Of a stretch of DNA of 64,000 nucleotides, positions 12,280-24,972 are shown piece by piece. The stretch covers positions 99,021,668-99,085,667 of the forward strand of contig OY740774.1 of the NCBI GenBank assembly GCA_963513935.1, written 5' to 3'. The first letter of the stretch is position 1. The number at the start of each line of letters is the position of its first letter. Source of the stretch: Aphrophora alni (lineage: Eukaryota; Arthropoda; Insecta; Hemiptera; Aphrophoridae). The translations under genes and the position numbers were made by a program. The notes under the pieces are model-generated. The model saw nothing but the letters and a program-made list of their open reading frames with translations. It did no database searches and was not told the DNA's origin.

Positions 12280-13435
12280 CCGGGTGTTCAAAAAGTCTGG
12301 AAACCCCTTAATATTAATTTTATTAATAAACGCAGAACAATGAAACTCTAGGATTAAGTCCTCACTGTAGTTACCGACTTTTTGCTCATTTTAACTGCCT
12401 TTTTTCACTTTGGGGGGGGGGACGTCCTGTGGAGGAAGTCTAAAAAATCTTAAATGTAAACATAGGTCAAATTATACCTCATTTTAAAGGTCTTTGTTAG
12501 AGGAACACATTGCCGCAATCCCGACTGAAAAAGGACCATTAGTTTGGAAATGGCAGCCTTTTAAAATTTGTTAACTTTACGTTGCGAAGATTAAGAGGCA
12601 GAAGTGAATACTCAACCGTGTTGGTTATGTTAGTGTTTTAGCTATGAGAATTTCACAGCTGGAGTGTGGAGGGATAGGAAATATCAGTAATGGTCGATTT
12701 AATTTTTTAAAAACGCTAGGAGTGCACAGCTGTAATTGGGGACAATTATCATTATCAATAAAGTTGAACAGACAGTATGTCAGTTGTTTATGTTTAAATT
12801 ACTTACTTTGCAAGACAATAATTATCAAAAAAACCTTAGAAGGTATTACAGAAGGTGCTCGAAGTGGTGTCCTTGTGTAGCTGATTGGTCGCATTGGTTG
12901 CTGATTTTGGCCGTCCGGATCTTGACCTATCTGTTACAGAACCGCGCTGTACGGTCTTCAACACTGTTGATTTTTGAATAGGTAGTCAATTGGGGCAAGT
13001 TTCATTGAACAAGCGGCTTACCTCCTCATATGAACGAGTTCTAATCCCATAACCCCTCATCATCAGAATGGTTATTTGCTCTGTCTCACTAAGTGACATT
13101 GTAATCTAATGTAAAGCTTACTAAAAATTTACCATTGAATTAGCATTAAAATCAAACAAACTTTAAGATATTGCCATTTCCAAACGAATTGTACTTTTTC
13201 AGTCGGGATTGCGGCAATGTGTTCCTCTAACAAAGACCTTTAAAATGAGCTATAATTCGACCTATGCTTACATTTAAGATTTTTCAGACTTCCTCCACAG
13301 GACATCCCCCCAAAGCGAAAAAAAGACAGTTAAAATGTCGGTAACTACAGTGAGGACGTAATCCTAGAATTTCATTGTTCTGTGTTTATTAATAAAATTA
13401 TTATTAAGGGGTTTCCAGATTTTTTGAACACCCGG
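12280..13435. mobile_element. Tc1/mariner-like DNA transposon, internally deleted, with long inverted repeats
   Basis: The termini read CCGGGTGTTCAAAAAG inward from both ends and are flanked by TA (12278-12279 and 13436-13437), the target duplication of the IS630-Tc1-mariner superfamily. The inverted repeats are about 270 bp (12280-12554 and 13171-13435) and about 90 percent similar by eye, including a poly(G) length difference. The interior encodes only a transposase N-terminus on the minus strand. The element is too short for a full catalytic domain, so it is non-autonomous now. Confidence 0.88.
12845..13099 (-). pseudogene. Transposase N-terminal DNA-binding remnant (Tc1/mariner-like)
   Basis: From the ATG at 13099 the minus strand reads MSLSETEQITILMMRGYG, a typical first helix of this transposase group, followed by RSYEEVSRLFN. 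An in-frame TGA follows CPN. The same frame then continues with STVLKTVQR, GSVTDRSRSGRPKSATN, the second helix-turn-helix and its GRP(K/R)-type linker, which contacts the minor groove next to the inverted repeats. A few residues are missing between QR and GSV. No DDE/D catalytic residues remain. Confidence 0.82.
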
Positions 13436-13540
13436 TATAAAAAAAAAAACTTTTATAATAGTGGTAGTATGATGTTCTGCAGTGCTTTATCAAATAACTT
13501 TAATATAACTTTCTGTAAAATTCCTTTTTGAATGATGAGG

Positions 13541-14883
13541 TACAATAAACAATTGAAGTTTAATTAAACCTAAAATAATGATTTATTCGTAGTTTTTTAA
13601 CTGCTTTAACTAAAGAACAAAACTACGAGTATGATTAAACTGAAATATAAACCCTCGCAACGAATCAAACTTGGGGGTAAGTACAGGTAAATAGTCTACA
13701 AACTGTACCCACAATGAATTAGTTAATGGTGGGAGTATCTCATGTTCGCATTGTGTTCGGTCTACTTATACCAGTAACAAAAATGTTGTATGAAAAATCA
13801 AGAAATACGATAAAAACATTTATTCTTAAAACCTAACTATTGACCGCGCATGTTACTAGTTTTTTTATTTCGCAAATCGTCGGTTTGTGTGTTTATTTCT
13901 TAGACATTTACTTCCAAACACGGCTATTAATCAATATGAAGATTGGAAATAAAGTTTCGAAAGACCGTCTGATATATGTATAAGTTTTTTAAAATTATAT
14001 TTTTTGTTTTAAAAAAGCTGCTACTTTTTTTAACAAGAGTTACTGAATGTTTCAAAGATATGGACGAGGCTGTTCTGATAGCGGATGCTCTGAAGTATTA
14101 AAAACAAGGTATAACGTCGAATTAAAAACTAAATTTGGAATGTTTGATAAACAATATCCTTGGTACTTTCTATATATTTTAATTTCCATTCATTCAAATC
14201 TCTGGTAACAAAATTATGAAATAAATTGTTTTTATATAAGTGACGCTGTTATGTTCCACACGATTTCGTTGTAAAACACGATAGCCCAGCCATCGAGGTA
14301 TCCCAGAAGTGAGGTTAAAAATATGTTTTTAACTCTTAAATCCTAACGAGGTAAATCAAAATCCAAGGAGCAAACCACCAATTTATCATTTCACTTATTT
14401 CTTTAAACTGAGTGTTTTTCAAGTGTACAATAGGCTTGATATTGTTTACACTTGACATTGTTCACTAGGTAGTAGCCACATTTTATTTACGAGGCAATAA
14501 AATACTTAGATATAAAATAAGGTGACAGATCTAATGTTCACAGAATAAACAGCTGTAACAAGTCTTCAGGGAAAGCTAGCGATTACGAAAATAGTTGTCA
14601 CTTTACTTGTCTAACTTCAATTGATCTTACTTACAATTGAGCTACATAAAACGGAGTAATATAAGAAGCAAGTGACTACCTATCGATAAATTTTTTTTTT
14701 CTGTTTAACCCACCATTTTTGTATAAACTACGTTTCATATCATTCGGCTACTAGCTAAATATTATGGGTGCAAAAAAATTAAAAGTTTTATAAAATTAAA
14801 TTTTTAGTAATTTAGAAATATGTTGAACTTGGAAGTTTTAACCTATAACTTAAGTAAAACAGCTTCATTAACTTATAAATATA
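13541..14883. other. AT-rich non-coding stretch, no gene seen
   Basis: The only structure seen is a weak inverted repeat around 13550-13660, where CGTAGTTTT pairs with AAAACTACG. No coding signal was recognised. Confidence 0.55.
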
Positions 14884-14885
14884 TA

Positions 14886-15635
<750 letters not shown>

Positions 15636-16739
15636 TAATGTACAGAGTTCGACAAATAAAATAACGCGAATGTTCCTTCTATTAACCTTTTATAATTCTG
15701 ACAATTCTTTTTAGATGGTCTTTTTAAATGAAAATCACGTTAAATTGAATAATTAATTATAATCGTATTTGTGTAATATTACAACAAATTAAATTATGAT
15801 GAGGAATATAAAAGAGTTTCTCGATCAATACCACCTGAATAGTTATAGTCACCTAGTTTATTCTAGTTTAATATTTATGAACAACTGTTAAAATCGTCTT
15901 CTAATATTGCAAAATGAATATAATGTTGACAATATTACGTTAGAGGGGTTAAAGAGTCCATGACAGCTTAATATACTGTGTTTATGTACAATTCACAAAT
16001 GTAGAGTAGTATGAATTAATATTAAGTAGCTTTTAAAATATCTTGTCATCACCCTTTTTAGCTAAGAATATGTATTAAATGTAAATAGGTCACGTAACGT
16101 ATTTATCGTCTTGCTTCCATATCGATGTAGCCCTTACAAGACTATTGTCTTCTCAAACTTTCACACTTTCATTTTCCTAAAGTTTATATTACGTATATAG
16201 GAGAAAGTAAAATTATAACAGTATTTCAAAAGTAAAAACGTATTGAATGTCTCCATTTTACACGCAATATACTAAACTAGAATTATTGTAATATTCCCCA
16301 AACAATCGGAAATTATTAGGAATTATAAATTGTATAAATCCAGAAATGTATTTGTACATGAAAGGGAATACCTATTATAGAAGTTGGATGATTTTGCATC
16401 GTGTAATAATGTTACTCTTCCGGAAAAGTAGTGTACATAAGCTGCGTCAAAAACCCCTTTCCTCCTCCCCTATTCCCGCTCTACCCTACAGTTTACACCC
16501 ATTGTTTTAATTAAGGTCTATATGACTAACAGCTCAGTAACAAGCTGTTAAAATCTACCTTGTAATGTTGTTACACATACCACATTTACTACCGACCTTC
16601 AAAAGTGTACCTGATCTACACTCTCAATATCATTACGACACCTAGATTATAACATTTATAAAGCAAGTTCGCACATCTACAACAGAAATGATTTTCTATG
16701 GCCTTATAATTGAAAAATGAAACAATTACTAAAATCATC

Positions 16740-16965
16740 TTTATTTGGTTGGGCACCATCACGGTACTACAACTTTGTAATTATGTATATCAGTAGACAA
16801 CGCCTTAACAAGCGTAGTAGATGTCTATATATTAAAAAGCCTCCACTAGCTTCGCTCATGTCATTGTTTCGGCTCAAGCGAAACTAGAAACTGCATATGT
16901 GAAGGAGCTTCAACTCGCTACGGTCGTGATTCTGCCCTGTCTGATCTTGTAACTAAATATCCCGC
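16740..16965. repeat. Dispersed repeat, copy 3 (CTCGCTnCGCTCG family)
   Basis: GGGCACCATCACGGTACT matches GGGCACCATCATGGTACT at the edge of copy 2. It is followed by AAAAAGCCTCCACTAGCTTCGCTCATGTCA and a second core, ACTCGCTACGGTCGTG, about 65 bp on. This copy is more decayed and shorter than the other two. Confidence 0.6.
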
Positions 16966-19900
16966 TAACTTTGAAAGTCGGGATTCCAAATTACATTTCT
17001 GACAATAACTTCACCGTTTGTCATCGTAGCTACACTCAGAATCAAAATCTAGACATTTTTATATTACTTAATTTAGTTTGGTTTGAATAACATAAGAGAT
17101 ATGAACAAAATCTGTTTAAAATGGCCTCCATTTAATTTTTGGTTCCTATAATGTTGACGAGACAACTAGCGGCATGTCGATTTTTTTTTTTTTTTTTTCG
17201 ATTTCGTGATGGGCAAAGAAACGGAAGTACAACTTTTGTGTGATTGCAAATTTTACCTTATATTTCGTATATTGTGTAAGTAAAAATAAGCTAAATTAAA
17301 TGTCTTTAAGTAAAATGATCGAGCGAAGCGAGACAATATGTCCAATTATTTGAGGATTTTTTTCAATTACAGAGAAACGTGTGTATTAATCGTTACGAAA
17401 TTGCTGTAATTATTCTGTAATTAAACCAAACAATTTACGAACTAAATATAATAGATTTTATTATTTTCCAATTAACACTAAAACTAGACTTTCACCCTTT
17501 CTACACAGAACTGGACGTGTTACTTTTTCATCCTGGCGTGAGAAGTATCCTTAAGAAAAGAATTGGTTTTAATTTTCATCCCTAGTGCTGATATATCGCT
17601 GTTTGTGTTAAATAAAAGGACGATGAGTTGTCATCCCAACAGACGACAAGAAAACATTGTTTACATTCTTGAAAAGCGCTTAAATTAAATTTGTTGCTGT
17701 CATAACATAATTTCTCAATTAAACGACACATTTTGATAGTTTGTTACTTTGAAACATCATTCTTGAAGGAACTATCGTTGTAAATAATTGTGCCAAAAAA
17801 ATAGTTTGTACTTGCCTACTTTAAATAACTCAAAAGTTAGATTTTTGAACCTACTAAACTGTTCAATAAAGTTTTTATCACAATATTGGAGTAATTTTAT
17901 TAAAATTTTAGCTGTAAGGAAAATAGCGTGTGTATTACGGGTGAAAAGTGCCATTGTCGCCTTCGAGTAAACCTTTTTGTCTGTGGGCGACATGTCGTGC
18001 TTTCCACCACCCTTATAACTAATCTCGCTTTTAAACAACAGTTCCTGAAAAGATCTAAGAATATGCGGGTTGTGTAAGCGGGAATGAAGCGCATTAAAGT
18101 TCTGAAGTATTAAACAAATTTATTTTAATTAGGTATAATAAGCAAGCCTATTAAATACTACAGAGAAAAATGAAATTTGAACATATTTTTTTTTTTCAAA
18201 CTTTCTCATAAGAAATTTGAACCTGATAAAAAATTCAAAGTTTCTCACTCACTGTTTTCTTGTTGTTTCCATTTAAAATTAAAAGTTTCGTGTTTCATAT
18301 GATTACAAAAATTTTCAACGAAATAATTGTTTATATTTTTTATTAGATATCGTTTATTTATTATATAATTGAATAATATTTAATAATAACGCAATCAATT
18401 ATTATTTATTTATTTCCTTGATTTCTTGTATATAAACATCATTGTTAAATAAAATAAAAAGTAAATAGTTGTAGAATCGCTTAGGTTTCTAACTAACTGG
18501 GATACCAACATCCTCGGCACATCAGTTGGATAAAGGCATAACATTGATTCCTAGTAAATTACAATCACATTGCAAGCAAGCAAGGCTCTCGTAAAGTACT
18601 TAACTTTTATTTTTTTATAACTGTAACAGGTGTTTTGTTCATCTGTACAGTAGCTGTATTATTATTTACTCTTTCTATTTGTTCAATAATTGTTCGATTA
18701 ATAAAAGATTGCTTGAAGGTATTAAAATATCCAAGAAACACGGTATACTGTTAACAGAACCACGAGTATGTTTATTACAACCATTTGTTATTTAATAAGA
18801 ATAATATTATTAATCGTGTCAACAAGGAAAATTCGGAAAACGTAGGAAAATCTCATGAGAAATATATTGGAAATGTTTATATGCCATGTTATCGATAATA
18901 CGATTTTTCCTTGATTTTTTTAAAGATAAAAAACCTTTCGGTCATCATCAATTTTTAAAAAAATGAATAAAAAGGATAACATAAAGACCACTAGCCCTCA
19001 TAGCACCAGAGTCGGAGGAGATAAAGAGTTGGTCAAAAGAGAACATATAGTAAAGAAGAAAAAGAGGGACTTAACCCAAGAATACAGGAAGACAGGTGTA
19101 GAATCGGCTATCATCCCTCCGAGTTGCCTCACTATGAGGCAATTTGTTTAAAATGATTACACAAGGAAAACGTTAAATAAATATCGGTCATAATTTACTA
19201 CACATACTGTATATAGATAAATGTATTAAGTTGGTGAAAAAAATAATGTTCAGATTTTCGTTAATAAAGAAATATTTTCGTTGCACTTGGATTCAAAATA
19301 CACCTTTTAATAGTTAAACAATTTTTAGACCGGAAGTCTGTCTATAGACTATTTCTGTATTCCCTACAAAACATATTTTATTCTAGTCCTAATACTCTTT
19401 CCTCACTGTATATTCCCAGCGTGTAACAAACACTAACAACAACCCCACCAAAGTGCTTTACGATGTATACTGACAGCCCCTCCTAACATTTCTTATCAAT
19501 CTTCCAATAATCGAACGCCTTTTAGTCAATCTACAATACTCCCCATAGCCTCCTCTATTCCCCACTGAGCTCTGATCTATCCGGGGTTTGGTTTGTCATT
19601 TGTGGTGATCAAGTTCCATTTACGCACTTACAGTTACTTTTCTGTAAAGTTTCTAATTGTTCGGATCAACCAATTTGAAAAAAATTATTGTAAGGTGAGA
19701 AAACTTGTTCCTAATTTTAAGAAAGTAGAGTGAAAATAGAAAAAGATGGGAATCAAAAGTAAAGAGTTCCACGTCCAGGAAAATAGGTATTCTTAGCACC
19801 GTGAGTGTTATATAGACCAATTAAATTGTACTTATGTAATCTCCCACATAAAACTTTGACATCTAAATTGAGACACTGTAATGTACAAAGTGGTTCATGT

Positions 19901-20220
19901 GCCCCCTTCTTTCTCCACAATTATCGTCTTATCCTTTATAATTAAATAAAGTTTATTTTATGTTTTATGGTATTTTACATTTTTACCAGCATCGCCGTCT
20001 TAGATCGAGTTATTTTTTAATATAGTAAAATTATTTTCATCGCAAAATCTAACTACGTAATCAGTCTTTTGATATCTGTGTCCTATCTACCTAATTATGG
20101 CAACAGTTTACTATGACTTGACAGGTGGGTAGGCACTGAGGTTACAGTGTGCCCACCATGCTTGCATTTGTTTTGTTTTTTCAGTTGGCTTTGATTAAAA
20201 CGTGACTCCTTTTTATATTC
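16966..20220. other. AT-rich non-coding stretch, no gene seen
   Basis: It contains a poly(T) run at about 17180-17199 and an isolated GAGCGAAGCGAG at 17323-17334, the reverse of the dispersed repeat core. A lysine-rich 62-residue ORF at 18963-19151 has slightly richer codon use, but no motif is recognised and it is not called. Confidence 0.5.
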
Positions 20221-20224
20221 ACTT

Positions 20225-20545
20225 AAAATAGCTCAAGCTTGAGGCTCACAGGCGTAAAACGGTTTTGAATCTATTATTTGGGATCTTAAAAATAATTTGC
20301 CTTCATGATTCTCTAAATTCTTTAATTTTTTATGTCCAATATTCATAGACTTAATACTCGATCTTTTTCAGTTACCCTTCAAAATCCTCTTCACCGCACT
20401 TCTATCTTTAATAAATAATCTTTTAGTGTTTCCTGCTCCAGATTGTGGAATTGTCTTCACAGTGGGATCAGGGAGAGTCCGAGTTTGTCAACATTAAAAA
20501 TAAAACTAAAGGAACATTTGCTGAACGAAGCGTCGAATTTTTAGA
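20225..20545 (+). pseudogene. Non-LTR reverse transcriptase C-terminal remnant
   Basis: One frame gives KLEAHRRKTVLNLLFGILKN, similar to the SLxxRR-type helix downstream of the LINE palm and thumb. A second frame gives LHRTSIFNK, stop, SFSVSCSRLWN, then GIRESPSLSTLKIKLKEHLL. The order HRTxxxNxSFxxxxxRLWNxLPxxIRxSxSLxxFKxxLKxxL is a well-known tail signature of CR1/RTE/Jockey-type LINE proteins. At least one frameshift and two stops make it dead. The catalytic part is not in the window. Confidence 0.75.
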
Positions 20546-20995
20546 CAATTAATCCCTTTTTTTTATCTATTGATGAAGTTGCTTTCACTGGAGTTTCTAT
20601 GTGCGTGTGTGCGCACATGTGTTTGACTCCCTCTCTGTATGTGTGTTTGTGTATGTGTAAATATTGCTGTTATTTACAATATTCATATTATTCTATGGTT
20701 GGCTATTTGATATAGTTGGTAAAGGTTATAGTTTCCTTATTAAGATGATCTTTTTATTTATAATTTTTTATCTATTGTGTAACATGCAATGCTTTTGTAT
20801 TTGTAATTATTATAATGTCCAAAACTGTTTATATTATTATTGTATGTGTTTATGTATTACTTATCAGTTGTGTTTGTTTATTATGTCGAGAGAGTGCAAT
20901 GTATTGTTGCTTTGTTTGTTGTTTTGACGGATTTAGTAGAAAGGGTTACACAGGCTCCATTTCGCCCAAATAAAGTCGATAGTTCAGTTCAGTTC
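20546..20995 (+). mobile_element. LINE 3' untranslated region and short repeat tail
   Basis: A TG/T-rich stretch follows the reverse transcriptase remnant and closes with CCCAAATAAAGTCGATAG and AGTTC repeated about 2.5 times. The simple-repeat end after an AATAAA signal fits LINE clades that end in microsatellite tails rather than poly(A). ORFs in this stretch (20664-20927, 20840-21061) are composition artefacts. Confidence 0.55.
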
Positions 20996-21950
20996 CTATC
21001 TGGAGCACGTGACAAAATCTTAAATTCTGAAAAATGTTTAGATCTAATAAAACTTGTGTAGCACTCAATTTATATTACCCATCTTAAGCGATGGAAAATG
21101 TAGAAGTCCACACATAAACTAATGTTAGTTTAAACAGATATTACTGAAAGAAAATGTTAATTTTTATTACACAATTTTTAAAAATCTCATTTAGTGCACA
21201 ACTAGTGTACGCAAGCAAAATAATATTGAAAATCCTATATCAATTAATTTCACTGTATAGACAACTACGTATTATTTAAAAAAATGAAGTAAATAAAACA
21301 TTTTATTACTTTTTTTTTTAATCGGGGATTATTAATATAAACCTAATCTACTATAAAATAAACATTATATGAAAACTGTAGAATCAATACTGCAGTCTTA
21401 TTGTTCTTAATAGTACTAACATAGAAAGTATTTCAAGTACGACTGGTTTGAAACCAATTATCTGACTGTTGAATGGAAAATATTCTTTAACGACTAATTT
21501 CGTGTTTGTGTAAAACAAAAACAAAGGTATTGTTTTAAGAAATCAATGTTAACAACAATTAAATATAACTCGTTGAAACCCGATTTTAAATGAAACCATC
21601 CACATACGAAACTGAAATAATACACAAAGTTTCGTAAAAATCAGTTCAACATTTTTTTAGTTAAGCGTTTAATAAGAAACACTCGTGAACAGAGACTGAT
21701 CAAAATACGTTTGTTTTAAGGCAAGAATCAAAATTGTTCAGGGAAGTTGTAATCTGAGACGAAGCAAATCTGATACGCATGTTAATCGTATAGTTTCTTT
21801 CCTACTATATATTTTCTGAAGTTAAAATATAGCTGCGTTCTTCAATATCACAGTATATTTGACACAAATGTGACACTGAAATCTCTTAAGGAGTAGCTAT
21901 AACAGCGTGGCAGCAGTGCTTCTTTATCTGTCCTGTATAAGATAGCGAAC
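20996..21950. other. AT-rich non-coding stretch, no gene seen
   Basis: No coding remnant, inverted repeat or tandem structure was recognised before the minisatellite at 21952. Confidence 0.55.
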
Positions 21951-21951
21951 A

Positions 21952-22264
21952 TGGTTATATATAACGGTTATACAACGGTTTTATATAGCGGTTATACAAA
22001 AGTTATATATAGCGGTTACTGAACGGTTATATATAGCGGTTATACAACGGTTATATATAGCGGTTACTCAACGGTTATATCTAGCGGTTATACAACGGTT
22101 ATATATAGCGGTATACAACGGTTATATATAGTAGTTATACAACGGTTATATATAGTAGTTATACAACGGTTATATATAGCGGTTACTCAACGGTTATATA
22201 TAGCGGTTATACAACGGTTATATATAGCGGTTATACAACGGTTATATATAGCGGTTATACAACT
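21952..22264. repeat. Minisatellite, 24 bp unit
   Basis: About 13 units built from two half-units, GGTTATATATAGC and GGTTATACAAC. Variants include ACTCAAC or ACTGAAC in place of ATACAAC and AGTAGTTATAC in place of AGCGGTTATAC. One unit has lost a single T. The half-units both begin GGTTAT, so the 24 bp period probably arose from an older duplicated 11-13 bp motif. Confidence 0.93.
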
Positions 22265-24748
22265 ATTGTTGATAAAAATAATACAATATTTAAGTTATTG
22301 TAAGGATTTATATGTAGTGGCAGTTCTGAGTGAACAAATTTAAACAGATCATGAAAAAATGATGATTTCTTTTAATATAAAAGAGAAAATTAAAACTGCA
22401 GAAATAATTTGAACTTTTAGAAAAACTATAATTTCCGAATTGAATCGACGTATGGTTTTTCAAGTGACATGATTTTTTTTTTTAATGTTTAAATCAAATA
22501 CAGAGCCACATGTATGCATTTTATTTTAGTTATCACTCAATAAGCCCACCTTCGTATTTTTAAAATTTGAAGATTGTTTAAAAATTACAATTCGTTGTTT
22601 AGTTTTATGAGTGTAATGTAGTAAACATAAGTGTATGATAAAAAAAAAAAATCAAATTTTCCTATCATTGAGTATCTAATGACATTCCTTCATTTTCATT
22701 TCTTATTTCGTAATGGTAAAACAATAGTTTCATTTCATACTGTTGTAAAGGTCACTAGCACTCATTTTTTAAATAAAAGTGTCATTTTTAAGAAATATAC
22801 GTTTTGATACCGTAATAGCGCAAGTGAGAGCCCGAATAGGTTCAAGGTCAGACACTCTCAACAGTTGGCACTACGTCCATAGTATGTTTATCGGAATGTC
22901 ACGTGTTAGTTGTTTCTTTACGTTTGTAAAACATAATGTAAGGGCCTTAAAATAAAGGCGTTAGGTAGAAAAATCGACAACTTATGAAAGTGTACAACTT
23001 GGAAAGAAGTAATGTAAATGTGAAATATTTGTAAATGGTGTCAACTTCTTAATGAAGTAAGAGCTGGTGTTAATGTTGAGATAGTTTCGAAAAACCAACT
23101 GTCATCTCTGAGGAGTTGACAAAGTCTACAGCTTCACGAATGTGTAAAAACATTATGTTCATGAAAACAGTCATATACTCAATAATGATGAACTGGATTA
23201 GGTTTTTTATAAAAGTTTATGATCTGTAATTTATGATTCTGATTCCAATAAAAGATGGCTGGTTCCATGTTTCATAAGAACACAATAAAAATGCCCTGAT
23301 CTATCCCTTTTAAAGCGCCTTGACCTTTTGAAACATTTTTGAACCTAATTGTCAATTGAGATGAATCTTGTATCTGTCATTACATTTTTCAGTCAAAGTA
23401 GACATCTGTAAGATACCATCATTACAAATCTCAGACAAAACTATATAAAAGTACGTAAATAGACATGTTACAGTTTCTATCGTCGGTTGAAAATATCTTC
23501 TTTTATGAAATTTTTTTTTTATCTCTAACAAAATAATTCTTACTTAAAAACAAGTCTATAAACAACTTTATAAAGGAACTGTTACAAATCATTTTTACAA
23601 TTCAAATAACTTTCTAATCCAAAAATAAATCTTAAATTAACACAAAAGTTTGGCATTAACTTCACAGCCATTAATTTACTTGTTTGTCGAACGTAATGTT
23701 AAACTTGTGATCATCCATTATCCCACTGCCATTTGCTAATGCACTTGGTTTACATGAACCCTTTGCTGGAGTGTTAATTAATTTAATGAACTCGCTGAGA
23801 CAGCTTCCAACATTACATTAATGAAAGTTACTCATCCATGAACCCGATCCACAGTCAGATTTGAGGAGATGTGTTTTGTAGATGAGACGTAGATTGATAA
23901 TCTTATGCAAATGTTTACGTTTAATTCAAAGAGCGAAGCGAGTCCAAGTAAATCATTTTGTCTTCTGTATGTTCTTGTGCTTGATACGGTCAAACACATG
24001 TACCAATAGTTATGAAATATACGAACTAAATATACAACGTATACACAAAGTTCCTTTAATATCTAAGTTTCGTTTAAAAATGGCACTACTGAAAACAACG
24101 AAGTTACTGAACATGGAAGCGGGTGTCCGAGTTGGATAAGTCGGCTTCGAAGTATTTAATATAAACATGTGAACGACGCATAACGAGCAGTCGTATAAAA
24201 AAGCATGACAAAAATTAAAACTAATCTGTTTTCTAAAACACCCTCACTGGAAGTTTTAACAATGAAATTTATGAAAGTCCTCACGTTATATATTTTGTAA
24301 GTTTACATTTATATGGAATAAAAGATGGATATTGTTGTGCGTCACGTCGCGCGTTGACAATATCCACATTTAATTACAAAGAAGATTTATTAAACGTAAT
24401 ATATCTACAAAGAAGGGGGTGTACATTTCACAGAACCTCTAGAATTTTTAGGTTATATTTTGTAGTATTTAAATTACTAAATACTAAAGGTACAGTGAAA
24501 ATACTATTTCTGTTGTAATTTTAACCGCTCTTATGTAAGTATTTGCATGGTTTAAATGCAAATAACAAATATTCAACTTTGTTTTATAATGTAACGAACA
24601 ACCTGTGTATAGATATAAAGTTTCGTCATACCCCATAGATAGTTTGGATAAAAAATCTATCCCATGGTTGTCTGAGTGATTTTTTTCTTAAGTACAATAA
24701 GAGTATAGAATTTAAATAAATACTAAGCTTGACTTGTGAGATAATATT
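22265..24748. other. AT-rich non-coding stretch, no gene seen
   Basis: Nothing coding was recognised. An isolated GAGCGAAGCGAG at about 23932-23943 matches the core of the dispersed repeat family, but its flanks do not clearly align. The 85-residue ORF at 23882-24139 is not supported. Confidence 0.5.
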
Positions 24749-24972
24749 AGATAGAGTAAAACTCGAACACAATATCTCACTTAAATTACGTCTACTTAAA
24801 CGCTTTTCAACGACAAAGTCGTCATCCTCAGTGATACATGAACTACAATAACTAAACTATAACTTATTATAGTTTAGTTATTGTAGTTCATGTCTCACTT
24901 TGTCGTTGAAACGCGTTTGATTATGAAAAACTAATTTTGGTGAGATCTTGTGTTCGATTTTTATTCTATCTA
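24749..24972. mobile_element. Foldback element with about 100 bp arms and hammerhead-like motif
   Basis: The left arm starts GATAGAGTAAAACTCGAACAC and the right arm ends in its reverse complement with a few mismatches. The centre (AACTACAATAACTAAACTATAA and its mirror) is perfect with a 5-base loop. The left arm, read on the minus strand, contains CTGAGGAT, a 6 bp stem GACGAC/GTCGTT, and GAAA (24801-24831). The right arm lacks 10-12 bases of this motif, so the arms have diverged by deletion. Confidence 0.78.

Larger units (their letters stand above)
10380..13540. repeat. Decayed tandem array of about 120 bp units, interrupted by three insertions
   Basis: Recurring landmarks in the same order are a TAGTATGATGTTCTG block, TGCTTTATCAA, CTTTCTGTAAAATTTCTTTT and GAATGATG. 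They are clear at 11838-12053 and again at 13455-13540. Weaker versions run back to roughly 10.4 kb (for example AATATGAAGTTCTGTAAAATC). The array is broken by a LINE fragment (11085-11811), a hairpin (12054-12227) and a Tc1/mariner-like element (12280-13435). Joining the flanks would restore the periodic pattern, so the array predates all three. Unit length and copy number are estimates by eye. Confidence 0.6.

Noticed and set aside
20664..21061. Two overlapping Tyr/Cys/Val-rich ORFs
   Set aside because: They lie in the TG/T-rich 3' UTR of a LINE remnant and match no protein family.
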